NCBI RefSeq assembly: GCF_002934325.1
Contig: NZ_PTIV01000003.1
Span: forward strand, 62,001-126,000
Length of the DNA: 64,000 nt
Source: Marinobacter persicus
Lineage (GTDB): Bacteria; Pseudomonadota; Gammaproteobacteria; Pseudomonadales; Oleiphilaceae
Direction: 5' to 3'
The notes under the pieces: generated by a model
The model's input: only the letters and a program-made list of their open reading frames with translations
Told to the model about the DNA's origin: nothing
The model's database searches: none
Part shown: one piece after another, positions 50,512 to 60,372 of the stretch
Position numbering within the stretch: the first letter of the stretch is position 1
Layout: each line of letters starts with the position of its first letter
Made by a program: the position numbers and the translations under genes

Positions 50512-52329
50512 ATGGAAGGTAATTTGAGCAAACCAGACCTTGAGGTGCCGGAACAGAAAACGGCCAGTCTGTCTTTCTGTGACACGACGCCCAAGGCGTT
50601 CCGGCTCTGGGCCCAACAACTGCCCATGGTGAATGTCGGCGAGGCGTCACGCCAGCTGTATCACGCCATCCTGGAGCTGAATCAGGTGTTCATGGCACCC
50701 CAGCAGCGCCTGCAATTTCTGGAAATCATTCGGGACAAGATCCACTTTGTCTGTGCCGAGCTATCCCGCCACTTTCTGGGACTGGCCATTGCCCTGCCCG
50801 AAAAACAGCGCAAAATTGCCAACCTGACCCAGGCCCTACAGCTTCACCTGGCCAACGGCTACAAGCTCTGCCTGCTGGAGTTTCTGGATAACGGCGGTGC
50901 AGACAAACACCGGCGTCCCATTGCGACAGTGACCCATCGCATCATTTCCGAACTGGGAGCAACCATCCTGCGCTCCCATCAGCTTTATTGTCCCAGCCCT
51001 CGCCGCAGCTGGTTCGAAGCCCACAACCTGTACCGATTTGCCTGGCAGCATGACCTGCTTGACCAGGAGGTGGAAGACAACACTCTGGACCACCAGCGCA
51101 CCAGCACGGTGGAGGACAGCTACAAGCGGGTCCTGCTTCTCGGTTGCGCGCGACCAAACCAGTTGCGCCAGAACGAACTGACGCAGGTCTATGAGCTGTT
51201 CGAAACCTGGACGCCATTCACCCACTGCGGCCCCGATGCCAGTACCGATAGCCTGTTTATCGTCAACCCCAAACGGGACAAGCCGCCCATCTACCGGAGC
51301 CTGCTGAACCAGGCCCCGGAAGACGACTGTTACGGATTTGATACCACCACGCTATCCGGCTACCTGTCTGAACTGCTGGAGGCCAAGCGAAACAAGACCC
51401 AGGATAAAACACCCCTGGCCGTGCCCGGTAATGTCAGTGACACCCTGCTCACACACTTGAGCCAGGCGCTCGGGATTCTGGCCAAGCGGAATTTCAACCG
51501 GATTGCCAGCCAGGGCACCCTGGAAGTCTGCGTGGGGCTGAGCGCCACCCACTACTTCGTGTCGGGTGAAAAAACCTTCTCCGAATTCCTTGATGGCAAT
51601 GAAAGCTCGCATCATGAACAGGAAAACCTGTTCATCAAACGCGCCAACGAGGAAAAGGACCCATGGGCACAAGCCCACGATACCGAACCGGACGAACACC
51701 GCCTGCACGGTAGTGAAACCCCGATCACCTTCCGTCGCGGCTCCGACAACCACGCCAGCACCCAGGCCCCGCGCAATCGGCCCCAATCGCACCAGACCTT
51801 ACTGGTCAACACCAGCCCAGGTGGCTATTGCGTGGCCTGGGAGCACAATGTACCGCCATCGCTGCAAGCCGGTGAAATCCTGGGGGTACGGGAACACCCC
51901 TCCTACCCCTGGAGCATTGCGGTGGTCCGGTGGCTGCGTCAGATCAAGAACCAGGGCACGCAACTGGGCATTGAACTGCTCGCGCCCAGCGCCGCCCCCT
52001 GCGCCGTGCGCCTGATCCAGAAAACGGGTAACAGCAGCGAATACCTCCGTGGCCTGATGCTGCCGGAAATCAACGTGGTCAATCAGGCGGCAACGCTGGT
52101 CACTCCCCGGATGCCCTTCCAGACCGGACACCGAATCTCGCTCCTGCACGACGGCTGCGAGGATCAGGCACAACTGCTCAAGAAAGTCTCGGCCACCGGC
52201 AGTGTCAGCCAGTTTGAACTGAAGGTCTATGGTTCCGAAGTGGTGTCCGGCACGGGATCACCGGGCCAGCATTCCGGTGGCGGCACGGCAACCGATGACG
52301 AGTTTGACTCCCTCTGGCCCTCGTTGTGA
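50512..52329 (+). CDS. 605-aa protein with a PilZ-like C-terminal region, adjacent to fimX
   Basis: Residues 1-380 are mostly helical with no signal peptide or membrane segment. Residues about 400-430 are a low-complexity linker. The C-terminal part (about 425-575) has the look of PilZ: LLVNTSPGGYCVAWE, then WSIAVVRWLRQ and two further beta-rich stretches. The first arginine pair of canonical PilZ is not clear, so cyclic-di-GMP binding is uncertain. Known gene order in Pseudomonas puts a large hypothetical gene at this same place before fimX, which suggests a working pair (inference). A possible extended -10, TGCTATCCT, is at 50418-50426. Confidence 0.8.
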   Translation: MEGNLSKPDLEVPEQKTASLSFCDTTPKAFRLWAQQLPMVNVGEASRQLYHAILELNQVFMAPQQRLQFLEIIRDKIHFVCAELSRHFLGLAIALPEKQRKIANLTQALQLHLANGYKLCLLEFLDNGGADKHRRPIATVTHRIISELGATILRSHQLYCPSPRRSWFEAHNLYRFAWQHDLLDQEVEDNTLDHQRTSTVEDSYKRVLLLGCARPNQLRQNELTQVYELFETWTPFTHCGPDASTDSLFIVNPKRDKPPIYRSLLNQAPEDDCYGFDTTTLSGYLSELLEAKRNKTQDKTPLAVPGNVSDTLLTHLSQALGILAKRNFNRIASQGTLEVCVGLSATHYFVSGEKTFSEFLDGNESSHHEQENLFIKRANEEKDPWAQAHDTEPDEHRLHGSETPITFRRGSDNHASTQAPRNRPQSHQTLLVNTSPGGYCVAWEHNVPPSLQAGEILGVREHPSYPWSIAVVRWLRQIKNQGTQLGIELLAPSAAPCAVRLIQKTGNSSEYLRGLMLPEINVVNQAATLVTPRMPFQTGHRISLLHDGCEDQAQLLKKVSATGSVSQFELKVYGSEVVSGTGSPGQHSGGGTATDDEFDSLWPSL

Positions 52330-52436
52330 CATATCCGGTTGTTATCGGCTTCAAGGCCCTGCATCATAACCAACAGCAAACTTAAACAACGGGGTGGCGG
52401 CCAGATCACCCACGGGCGTCATGAGATCTCTTTCGA

Positions 52437-54521
52437 ATGCATAAGAACAACACCACCGTACACCTGTTAATCCTCGACCCATCCCAGAACGATGCGGAGT
52501 CGGTTGTCAGCCTTTTGCGAAATGCAGGCCGCGCAACCAGGGCGCACCGGATCACCTCCGAGGAAGACCTGGAAGAAGCCCTCAAGACCTCCACCTGGGA
52601 TCTGGTTCTGGCCAGGGATCTTGAGCAGGAGTTCGGTCCGGACGATGTTCTCGCCATCATCAAGCGCATGGATAAAGACATCCCCTTCATCCTGCTGACC
52701 GAAGCATTTGATCATGACCGCACCGTGGGCATCATGCGCGCTGGCGCCCAGGATGCCCTGCCCTTCGAACATACCGATCTGTTGGTGCTGACTGCCAAAA
52801 GAGAGCTGGCGGCGCTGGAGGACAGGCGCCGGCGGCGTGTACTCGAATCCCACCTGCGAGAAGCCGAACAACGGTGTCAGTTGCTGCTGGAAAGTTCCAA
52901 GGACGCCATTGCCTACATCAACGACGGCATGCACATCCATGCCAACCAGTCCTATCTGGACCTGCTGGGCTATGACGACCTGGATGAGATGATCTGCATT
53001 CCGGTGCTCGACACCCTGACCCCGGAAAGCCAGGAAAAATACAAAGAATTCATGAAAGAGTTCGCCCAAAAGGGCGAAGACGGCATGACGCTCAACTGCA
53101 CCGCCCGGCGCAGTGACGACCAGGAACTGGACGTTACCATGTCGGTATCCGCTGCAACCTTCGACGGCGAGACCTGCACCCAGATCGTCCTGCAGCCCGA
53201 GCACTCCGATGCCGAACTGGAGGAAAAGCTGCAGGAAATCAGCAGCCAGGACCTGCTGACCGGCCTGTACAACCGCCAGCATATGATGGGCCTGCTGGGC
53301 AAAGCCGTCGCCGAAGCCGGCAAGAGCAACCAGACCGGCGCACTGGCCTACATCGCCCTGGACAATTTCCTGTCCATGAAGACACGCGTGGGCATCTCCG
53401 GTGCCGACATCCTGCTTGGCGACCTTGCCAGCCTGCTGCGCGAGAAGGCCGGCGAGGATATGACCCTGGCCCGTTTGAGTGATGACGCTTTCTGCATGAT
53501 GTGCCTGCCCTGCGACGAAAAAAGCATGGAACAGCAGTGCGAGACCATCCGTAAAGCGGTGGAAGACCATCTGTTCGACATCAATGGTCACACCGTACCT
53601 CTAACTGTCTCGATCGGCATTGCGGCCATTACCGAGAACTCCCCGAAAGCCGAGGACATGATGGGCCGCGCCCATACCGCTTCGGCCGAGGTGAAAAAAC
53701 AGGAAGGCAACAGCCAGGGCAATGGCGTGCTGGTCTACAACCCGGCGGACTACGAAACCCTGGACCAGAGCAATTCGGCGGAAGCCATCCAGCGTGCCCT
53801 GGACGAGAACCGTTTCCGCCTGCTTTTCCAGCCGGTGATCAACCTGCGTGGCGAAGACGAGGAGCATTACGAAGCCTTTGTGCGCATGCTCGACAAGGAT
53901 GACAAGGAAATCTCCCCCTACGACTTCCTGCCACCGGTCGGCCCCAGCGAGACCACCATCAAGATCGACCGCTGGGTGATCCTGCAGACCATCAAGCAAC
54001 TGGCCAGTCACCGCTCCCGGGGCCATAACACCAAGATGTTCCTTAACCTGACGGCCGAAACGCTTCAGGACAAGACCTTCACTCCCTGGCTCAGCGTGGC
54101 ACTCAAGGCGGCCCGGCTGCCCGGCGATTCGCTCATCTTCCAGATCCGCGAAGGCGACGCCAGCAACCACATGAAACAGGCCAAGGAGTTCACCAAAACC
54201 CTGCATGAGCTGCACTGCAAGATCTCCATCTCCCAGTTCGGCTGTGCGCTGAATCCGTTCAACACCCTCAAGCACATCGACGCCGATTACGTGAAGATCG
54301 ACGGCTCCTTCACCGAGGAAATCCAGAAGAACGACGATGCCAAGCAACAGGTCAAGGAAATGGTGAAGAGCCTGCAAAGCTCTGGCAAGTTGACGATTAT
54401 TCCGCTCGTGGAGAATGCTGGTGTGCTGGCCACATTGTGGCAGGCAGGCGTGAATTACATTCAGGGCTATTACCTGCAGGCCCCGGTGCCGGAAATGAAT
54501 TACGACTTCAGCGAGAACTGA
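52437..54521 (+). CDS. fimX: FimX-like REC-PAS-GGDEF-EAL protein
   Basis: 694 residues, colinear with Pseudomonas FimX, a cyclic-di-GMP receptor that controls type IV pilus assembly and twitching. Domains: receiver-like 8-125 (the phospho-Asp site is not canonical), PAS about 145-255, GGDEF-like 270-435, EAL-like 445-690. The GGDEF signature has become LSDDA (347-351) and EAL has become EAF (479-481), so neither synthase nor phosphodiesterase activity is expected. The binding fold remains (LLFQPVINLRG; NPFNTLKHIDADYVKIDGSF; YIQGYYLQAP). It lies 107 bases after the 605-residue gene. Confidence 0.9.
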   Translation: MHKNNTTVHLLILDPSQNDAESVVSLLRNAGRATRAHRITSEEDLEEALKTSTWDLVLARDLEQEFGPDDVLAIIKRMDKDIPFILLTEAFDHDRTVGIMRAGAQDALPFEHTDLLVLTAKRELAALEDRRRRRVLESHLREAEQRCQLLLESSKDAIAYINDGMHIHANQSYLDLLGYDDLDEMICIPVLDTLTPESQEKYKEFMKEFAQKGEDGMTLNCTARRSDDQELDVTMSVSAATFDGETCTQIVLQPEHSDAELEEKLQEISSQDLLTGLYNRQHMMGLLGKAVAEAGKSNQTGALAYIALDNFLSMKTRVGISGADILLGDLASLLREKAGEDMTLARLSDDAFCMMCLPCDEKSMEQQCETIRKAVEDHLFDINGHTVPLTVSIGIAAITENSPKAEDMMGRAHTASAEVKKQEGNSQGNGVLVYNPADYETLDQSNSAEAIQRALDENRFRLLFQPVINLRGEDEEHYEAFVRMLDKDDKEISPYDFLPPVGPSETTIKIDRWVILQTIKQLASHRSRGHNTKMFLNLTAETLQDKTFTPWLSVALKAARLPGDSLIFQIREGDASNHMKQAKEFTKTLHELHCKISISQFGCALNPFNTLKHIDADYVKIDGSFTEEIQKNDDAKQQVKEMVKSLQSSGKLTIIPLVENAGVLATLWQAGVNYIQGYYLQAPVPEMNYDFSEN

Positions 54522-54541
54522 GAGCCGTTCCAGGTACCCAC

Positions 54542-54576
54542 AAAAAAGGCGAGCCAATATCCGGCTCGCCTTTTTT
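54542..54576. terminator. Bidirectional terminator between fimX and serB
   Basis: AAAAAAGGCGAGCC (54542-54555) pairs with GGCTCGCCTTTTTT (54563-54576), loop AATATCC. It serves both convergent genes. Confidence 0.92.
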
Positions 54577-54591
54577 GTCGATAAATCCTTC

Positions 54592-55818
54592 CTAAAGGGC
54601 CTGGTTGGTTTCGCTTTCCCGGAAACCGATCAGGTACAGGATGGCGTCCAGCCCCAGGGTGGATATGGAGTGGCGCGCGGACTCTTTCACCAGGGGCTTG
54701 GCCCGGAAAGCCACGCCCAGGCCCGCCTGACTGAGCATGGGCAAATCGTTGGCGCCATCGCCCACGGCAATCACCTGCTCCCGGGAAATGTGCTCCTTCT
54801 CGGCAATTTCCAGCAGCAGCTCGGCCTTGCGCTGGCCATCGACAATCTGCCCTTTTACCTCACCGGTCACCTTGCCATCGACGATTTCCAGCTCATTGGC
54901 ATAGACATAATCAATGCCCAGCTTTTCCTGCAGCCGACGGGCAAAGTAGGTGAAGCCACCGGACAGGATGGCAGTCCGGTAACCCAGCGCCTTCAGGCTG
55001 CGGATCAGATGCTCGGCGCCCTCAGTCATCCGAAGCCGGTTGGCGATGCCTTCCAGCACCGACTCGTCCAACCCTTTCAGCAGAGCCAGCCGCTCGGCAA
55101 AGCTCTGACTGAAATCCAGCTCACCCTGCATCGCCCTCTCGGTAATTTCAGCCACCTGATCCCCGATACCGGCCTCGTGGGCCAGCTCGTCGATCACTTC
55201 CGCCTCAATCAACGTGGAATCCATGTCGAAGACCACCAGACGGCGATTGCGACGGAAGATGGAATCCTCCTGGAACGCGATATCCACGTTCATTTCCCCG
55301 GCAATGTGCAGGAAATCCGCGCGCAGTTGCTCCAGGTCGGTGGGCGTGCCACGGACAGAAAACTCGACGCAGGCAATACGGTTGTCAGAAGGATTCAGCG
55401 ACGGTCGCGCAGACAGGCGGGTAATGTTATCGATATTCAGCCCGTGGCGGGCAGTGATGGCCGACACCCGGGCAATCTGCTCTGCCTTGATATCCCGGGA
55501 CAGCAGGGTAACGATGTAGCAGGCCCGGTTACGACCCGCTGCCCAGGCCTGGTATTCCTCTTCGGTGATGGGGGCGAAGCGTACCTGCAGGTCCAGCGCG
55601 TGCAGGCGGAACAACAGATCCCGGATCACCGGCGACGAACGGGATTCGTCCGGAATCTCGATCAGGATGCCCCAGGTCAGGTGATCGTGGATCACCGCCT
55701 GGCCGATATCCAGAATGCGGACATCGTACTGGCCCATAATGCCGGTAATTTCCGACGTCAGCCCCGGCTTGTCCCGCCCGGATACGTTAATCAGTACCAG
55801 TTCACTCACTGTCCGCAT
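54592..55818 (-). CDS. serB: Phosphoserine phosphatase SerB
   Basis: 408 residues: two ACT-like domains (about 5-85 and 95-175) and a HAD phosphatase domain beginning [19 protein letters not shown] (near 197). Removes phosphate from phosphoserine in serine synthesis; the ACT part is likely regulatory. The start at [14 protein letters not shown] overlaps the parC stop by 17 bases; an upstream ATG at 55836 is possible. Confidence 0.93.
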   Translation of the reverse strand: MRTVSELVLINVSGRDKPGLTSEITGIMGQYDVRILDIGQAVIHDHLTWGILIEIPDESRSSPVIRDLLFRLHALDLQVRFAPITEEEYQAWAAGRNRACYIVTLLSRDIKAEQIARVSAITARHGLNIDNITRLSARPSLNPSDNRIACVEFSVRGTPTDLEQLRADFLHIAGEMNVDIAFQEDSIFRRNRRLVVFDMDSTLIEAEVIDELAHEAGIGDQVAEITERAMQGELDFSQSFAERLALLKGLDESVLEGIANRLRMTEGAEHLIRSLKALGYRTAILSGGFTYFARRLQEKLGIDYVYANELEIVDGKVTGEVKGQIVDGQRKAELLLEIAEKEHISREQVIAVGDGANDLPMLSQAGLGVAFRAKPLVKESARHSISTLGLDAILYLIGFRESETNQAL

Positions 55819-58096
55819 TCTCCTCTTCTTGCGCACGGGCCGCGGATGGTATCACGTCAATGGTATCCACTCGCTGAAGGCCACGGGGCAGCTTGTGGCC
55901 CCGACGCCCCCGCTCACCCAGATAATGTTCCAAATCACTGAAGCGCAGCCCCAACTTGCGCTTGCCGGCCCGGATTTCCAGTTGGTCTTCCTCACCGAAG
56001 ACCGCCAGGGCGACAACGAGTTCTTCCCGATTCTGGGCTCGGGCCGCCGGGATGCTGATCATTTTGTTGCCCTTGCCTTTGCCCAGCTCGGGCAGTTCCG
56101 ACAACGGAAACACCAGCATACGGCCTTCATTGGAGACCGCGGCAATATACAGTGTTGAGCGGGTCTCCGGCACCATCACGGGAGGCAGTATTCGAGCCCC
56201 TTTGGGCACCGTTACCACGGCCTTGCCAGCCCGGTTCTTGCTGATCAGGTTATCCAGCTCAGTAACGAAACCGTAGCCCGCGTCGGTGGCCAGCAGCACT
56301 TTGTGCTCAGGCTTGCCTGTCAGCAGGCCAGAGAAGGTCGCACCCGATGGCGGATTGATCCGGCCGGTCAGAGGTTCCCCCTGCCCCCGCGCTGAAGGCA
56401 GCGAATGCGCCATCAACGCGTAGGCCCGGCCAGTGGAATCCAGGAAAATCGCCTGCTGGTTGTTTCGGCCCCGAGTCGCCAGGGCAAAACGGTCACCGGC
56501 CTTGTAATTGAGACCTACCGGATCAATATCATGGCCCTTGGCTGCCCGTACCCAGCCTTTTTCCGACAGCACGATGGTGACCGGATCGTTGGAAACCAGA
56601 TCTGTCTCGCTAAAGGCCCGGGCTTCCTGGCGCTCAACGATGGGTGAACGACGGTCATCGCCGAAGGTTTCCGCGTCCTGTTCCAGCTCGCTCTTGATCA
56701 GCTCCCGCAGCCGGTCCTCAGAGCCCAGGATGGCCTGCAGTTCGTCCCGCTCGGCGGACAGTTCGTCCTGCTCGCCACGGATTTTCATTTCTTCCAGTTT
56801 GGCCAGGTGGCGAAGTTTCAGTTCAAGGATGGCCTCGGCCTGGTCTGCGGAAAGCCCGAAGCGACTCATCAACTCGGCCTTGGGCTTGTCCTCGTAGCGG
56901 ATAATCTCGATGACTTCGTCAATGTTCAGGTAGGCGACCAACAGGCCTTCAAGGATGTGCAACCGCGCCAATACCTTATCCAGGCGATGCTGCAGTCGGC
57001 GGGTCACCGTGGTCTTGCGGAAAGCCAGCCACTCGGTCAGCACCTCGGGCAGGGATTTCACACCGGGGCGACCATCGTTCCCGATCATGTTCAGGTTAAC
57101 CCGGTAGGTCTTCTCCAGGTCGGTACTGGCGAACAGGTGTGCCATCAGGCCTTCAAGGTCTACCCGGTTGGAGCGTGGCACAATCACCAGCCGGGTGGGG
57201 TTTTCATGATCCGACTCGTCCCGGAGGTCCGCCACCATTGGCAGCTTCTTGGTCTGCATCTGCTGGGCGATCTGTTCCAGCACCCGGTTACCGGACACCT
57301 GGTGCGGCAGGTCGGTGACCACAATCTCACCGTGTTCACGCACCCAGCGGGCGCGCATGCGCAGTGAGCCCCGGCCGGTCTCATAGAGCTTGCGAATGTC
57401 TTTTGCCGGGGTAATAACCTCAGCCCGGGTCGGGAAATCCGGACCCTGAACGTGTTCGCACAGCTGGTCGACCGTCGCTTCCGGTTCGTCCAGCAGACGA
57501 ATGCAGGCAGCCGTCACCTCGCGAACATTATGGGGCGGGATGTCCGTGGCCATACCCACCGCGATGCCGGTGGTGCCATTGAGCAACACATGAGGCAGTC
57601 GCGCCGGCAAGACCGACGGCTCATCCATGGTGCCATCAAAGTTGGGCACCCAGTCCACCGTGCCCTGCCCCAGCTCGCCCAGCAGCACCTCGGCGAATGG
57701 CGCCAGCCGGGATTCGGTGTAACGCATGGCAGCGAAGGATTTCGGGTCGTCCGGCGAGCCCCAGTTGCCCTGGCCGTCTACCAGTGGGTACCGGTAGGAA
57801 AACGGTTGCGCCATCAACACCATGGCTTCGTAGCAGGCGCTGTCGCCGTGAGGATGGAATTTACCCAGTACATCACCCACGGTACGGGCCGACTTCTTGT
57901 ACTTGGAGGTGGACTTCAGCCCCAGCTCGGACATGGCGTACACAATACGCCGCTGGACCGGTTTAAGACCGTCACCCACGTTGGGAAGGGCCCTGTCGAG
58001 AATGACGTACATGGAATAGTCCAGGTACGCTTTTTCGGTGTAGTCCCTGAGCGAGACCCGCTCAAAACCTTCATCCGTCGTCTGAAACTCTGGCAT
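55802..58096 (-). CDS. parC: DNA topoisomerase IV subunit A
   Basis: 764 residues; breakage-reunion subunit that decatenates chromosomes. The catalytic tyrosine is Y126 in [10 protein letters not shown]. The quinolone-resistance region [12 protein letters not shown] (81-92) has the common wild-type serine at 86. The C-terminal beta-pinwheel is about 500-750. The start at [11 protein letters not shown] is conserved; an ATG ten codons upstream is also open. parE lies about 5.4 kb further right. Confidence 0.95.
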   Translation of the reverse strand: MPEFQTTDEGFERVSLRDYTEKAYLDYSMYVILDRALPNVGDGLKPVQRRIVYAMSELGLKSTSKYKKSARTVGDVLGKFHPHGDSACYEAMVLMAQPFSYRYPLVDGQGNWGSPDDPKSFAAMRYTESRLAPFAEVLLGELGQGTVDWVPNFDGTMDEPSVLPARLPHVLLNGTTGIAVGMATDIPPHNVREVTAACIRLLDEPEATVDQLCEHVQGPDFPTRAEVITPAKDIRKLYETGRGSLRMRARWVREHGEIVVTDLPHQVSGNRVLEQIAQQMQTKKLPMVADLRDESDHENPTRLVIVPRSNRVDLEGLMAHLFASTDLEKTYRVNLNMIGNDGRPGVKSLPEVLTEWLAFRKTTVTRRLQHRLDKVLARLHILEGLLVAYLNIDEVIEIIRYEDKPKAELMSRFGLSADQAEAILELKLRHLAKLEEMKIRGEQDELSAERDELQAILGSEDRLRELIKSELEQDAETFGDDRRSPIVERQEARAFSETDLVSNDPVTIVLSEKGWVRAAKGHDIDPVGLNYKAGDRFALATRGRNNQQAIFLDSTGRAYALMAHSLPSARGQGEPLTGRINPPSGATFSGLLTGKPEHKVLLATDAGYGFVTELDNLISKNRAGKAVVTVPKGARILPPVMVPETRSTLYIAAVSNEGRMLVFPLSELPELGKGKGNKMISIPAARAQNREELVVALAVFGEEDQLEIRAGKRKLGLRFSDLEHYLGERGRRGHKLPRGLQRVDTIDVIPSAARAQEEENADSE

Positions 58097-58318
58097 GGAT
58101 GCCCCTTTGCCTGGAATACCTGACATAAAATGTGGCGTATTATGCTACGCTTCGCCCCCGGCCAATGGCCGACAGTAATGGCGCACCATTATATGGACGC
58201 CGGCCCGGATACACCAATTTCCAATAGCGGAATTCCCCAATGGAGCAGCAACCGGCCGGCCCGTATTCTCGCCATGGTGAATAAATCGTCGTTATTGAGC
58301 CTCGATTAGCGGAAGCCT

Positions 58319-58555
58319 ATGAAATCCAGTATCAAAGCCTGCGGGCATGCAATGGTGACAGCGGTGGTCAACGCTTTTCTGGCGGTGGCTCTGATGCTGC
58401 TGGTGGAATTCGCCATCAGCGGAACCTTCCAGGTGGCCGAGCCGTATCTGTGGGCGGGTTTTCTGATCGGCGTCATCATCTTCGGCGGTCAGTTCCTGCG
58501 TCAAAGGCACCTCTGTCGGGATAACCACCAACCGGACAGCACCCAACGCAGCTAA
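58319..58555 (+). CDS. Small membrane protein (78 aa), unknown function
   Basis: Two hydrophobic helices (about 10-35 and 42-60) with a short basic and polar tail. GGAAG lies 6 bases before the ATG. There are no recognisable family motifs. It is isolated between the divergent parC and the convergent yceI-like gene. Size and composition suggest a real small inner-membrane protein but conservation was not tested. Confidence 0.6.
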   Translation: MKSSIKACGHAMVTAVVNAFLAVALMLLVEFAISGTFQVAEPYLWAGFLIGVIIFGGQFLRQRHLCRDNHQPDSTQRS

Positions 58556-58701
58556 TCCGGTTGCAATCCCAGCTCGCCCTCCCTGAATGATAATGCAGCC
58601 ACCTACCTGCCGCGCATCAGCAGATACTTAAGGCGAAATTGAAAAGCGGACTCAATAAATTTCTGGTAGGCCAGGCTGACGAACTGGCAGCCCGGAAAGA
58701 C

Positions 58702-58727
58702 CGATTCCGGGTCTGAGCCCGGAATCG
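58702..58727 (-). terminator. Hairpin terminator after the YceI-family gene
   Basis: CGATTCCGGG (58702-58711) pairs with CCCGGAATCG (58718-58727). The minus-strand T-run after it is weak (TCTTTCC). Confidence 0.6.
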
Positions 58728-58741
58728 TAAGAAAGGTACAA

Positions 58742-59323
58742 TTACTGACGGATGCCCTCGACGGAGATTTCCAGCTCCACGGTTTCAGAGGCGGGGCCCA
58801 GATCCATCGGGATACCAAAATCCTTGAGTCGAAGCTCTGTCTCGGCTTCAAAACCCATGCGGTAACCGCCCCACGGATCTTCACCATGGCCGACCATTTC
58901 CGCATCAAGGGTAATTTCCCGGGTTACGCCGCGCAGCGTCAGGTCACCAACGATGTCGGCTTCCCCATCCTCACCCAGAATGACTTCAGTGCTCTTGAAC
59001 GTTGCTTCGGGGAATTCACTGACGTACAGGAAATCCTCGCTGCGCAGATGGTTATCCCGCTCACCATGATTGGTATCAACACTGGCAGTGTCGACGGTAA
59101 CGTTCACGGAACTGTTTTCAGGGTTCTCGGCATCGTAGACAAACTGGCCATCAAACTCGTTGAACCGGCCATAGAGCCAGCTGTAACCCAGGTGGGAAAT
59201 CTTAAAGGTGATGAACTGGTGTGTGTCCTTGTTATCAAAGGCATAGGTGCCACCGTGTTCATCGGCATGGGCCACCCCCACCAGCGCCAGTGATACGGCA
59301 GAAGCAAGCAATACTTTTTTCAT
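58742..59323 (-). CDS. YceI-family periplasmic protein
   Basis: 193 residues. Signal peptide MKKVLLASAVSLALVGVAHA (1-20), then a lipocalin-like YceI domain (KISHLGYSWLYGRFNEFDG; LRSEDFLYVSEFPEATFKS; GDLTLRGVTREITLD). Family members bind isoprenoid-type lipids such as polyprenyl chains in the periplasm. The start at 59323 gives a proper signal peptide. It follows a cytochrome b561 gene by 52 bases, the usual yceJ-yceI pair. Confidence 0.9.
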   Translation of the reverse strand: MKKVLLASAVSLALVGVAHADEHGGTYAFDNKDTHQFITFKISHLGYSWLYGRFNEFDGQFVYDAENPENSSVNVTVDTASVDTNHGERDNHLRSEDFLYVSEFPEATFKSTEVILGEDGEADIVGDLTLRGVTREITLDAEMVGHGEDPWGGYRMGFEAETELRLKDFGIPMDLGPASETVELEISVEGIRQ

Positions 59324-59375
59324 CGTGTTCTCCTTACTCAGGGTTTTCCGGTTATTTCGGGTCAATAAGGTTGTT

Positions 59376-59924
59376 TCAGGGTTGGCCCAGCATTCGAAGC
59401 AGCGTCTGGTCGCGATCCCAGAAATGATGTTTCAGCGCCGCAAGCCCGTGTAACCCGGCCAACGCCACCAACCCCCAGGTACTCCAGTAATGGACCGATC
59501 CGGCCGTCTCCTCCAGGCCTTTCATCCGGCCGGTCACCGAGGGCACCTCAAACCAGCCAAACACGCTGATGGCCGATCCATCTGCCGTGGAGATCAGGTA
59601 GCCACTGACCATCGCAACGAACATCAGTACATATAGCAACATATGCACGAGATGGGCCGACAGCACTTCCCAACGGGTGTGGTTCACCGGGGGCCGGGGC
59701 GCCAGGTTGATCCACCGCCAGACCACCCGAAAGAGCACGGTCACAAACAACAGGAGGCCGATGCTCCGGTGAATGTCCGGCGCCTGGCGATACCACGGAT
59801 CGTAATAGGACAGGTCCACCATCCAGAACCCCAGCGCAAACAGCCCAACCACGGCTGCCGCCACCAGCCAGTGCAGAAAAATGGCCATCCATCCGTAGCC
59901 GCTTTTGGAGTTTCGCATTGCCAT
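59376..59924 (-). CDS. Cytochrome b561-family membrane protein (YceJ-like)
   Basis: 182 residues with four membrane helices (about 12-33, 48-68, 86-110, 143-165) and histidines suited to bind two b-type hemes (FLHWLV, DIHRSIGL, HLVHMLLY, LAGLHGLAALKHHFW). Probable electron carrier paired with the YceI-like protein. The ORF opens with MAMRNSKSGYGW; the second Met is an equally good start. Confidence 0.88.
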   Translation of the reverse strand: MAMRNSKSGYGWMAIFLHWLVAAAVVGLFALGFWMVDLSYYDPWYRQAPDIHRSIGLLLFVTVLFRVVWRWINLAPRPPVNHTRWEVLSAHLVHMLLYVLMFVAMVSGYLISTADGSAISVFGWFEVPSVTGRMKGLEETAGSVHYWSTWGLVALAGLHGLAALKHHFWDRDQTLLRMLGQP

Positions 59925-60056
59925 AAAGGTTCCTGTTCTGCTTGTCCTTGGGGCTCTTATTCCTCACATCAATTCAACCAGTCTAGAGCGGCCGGGAAGC
60001 ACATCAAATCGGAATGTTTTGCGGACCAACATCAATTTTTTTGATCAGAGAAATCC

Positions 60057-60068
60057 GTTGACGTCAAC
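60057..60068. promoter_or_regulatory. Palindrome GTTGACGTCAAC in the b561/EAL intergenic region
   Basis: A perfect 12-base palindrome extends to a TGACGTCA-ACGTCA pattern. ATCAA-TTTT-TTGAT-like symmetry lies just to its left (60031-60045). It sits in a 448-base gap that otherwise holds only the short ORF unit described at 60089-60257. It could be a regulator-binding site for either flank. Confidence 0.45.
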
Positions 60069-60088
60069 GTCATATGCGGTTTTACGGA

Positions 60089-60116
60089 TTGTTGGAATTC
60101 ATCAGACCACTAAAAT
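60089..60116 (+). promoter_or_regulatory. Possible promoter of the 15-codon ORF unit
   Basis: TTGTTG (60089-60094), a 16-base spacer and TAAAAT (60111-60116) give a start near 60123. Confidence 0.5.
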
Positions 60117-60168
60117 AAACCCATAAATTAACCAGCGCCTAACAGGCTAAATGATAGAGAGGAAAGAC

Positions 60169-60216
60169 ATGGAACTGGAATTCGACGAATCCGTTGCCGT
60201 ACCCAGCAATAACTAA
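60169..60216 (+). CDS. Possible 15-residue peptide (MELEFDESVAVPSNN)
   Basis: An ATG with a strong AGAGGAAAG site 4-12 bases upstream opens a 15-codon frame ending TAA at 60216. The peptide is acidic and has no match that can be named. It lies between a putative promoter and a good terminator, so the whole unit would be a transcript of about 135 bases. It could be a leader peptide, a small secreted or modified precursor, or an RNA whose reading frame is incidental. Confidence 0.5.
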   Translation: MELEFDESVAVPSNN

Positions 60217-60228
60217 GATTGCTACCAG

Positions 60229-60257
60229 CCCCCGGTTCCGCCGGGGGTTGTTCTTTT
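60229..60257 (+). terminator. Terminator after the 15-codon ORF
   Basis: CCCCCGG (60229-60235) pairs with CCGGGGG (60241-60247) around TTCCG, followed by TTGTTCTTTT. It isolates the short unit from the EAL gene. Confidence 0.85.
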
Positions 60258-60372
60258 CAGCCCCCCCCCCGACCCCCTCCATCAAGCAGTGCTGACACCA
60301 GAAATAGTGGAAATAGCGGGCATTTTTTGGCACTCTGCAAACCCCTGATCAGACACTGTCTTGAATTTGCCT

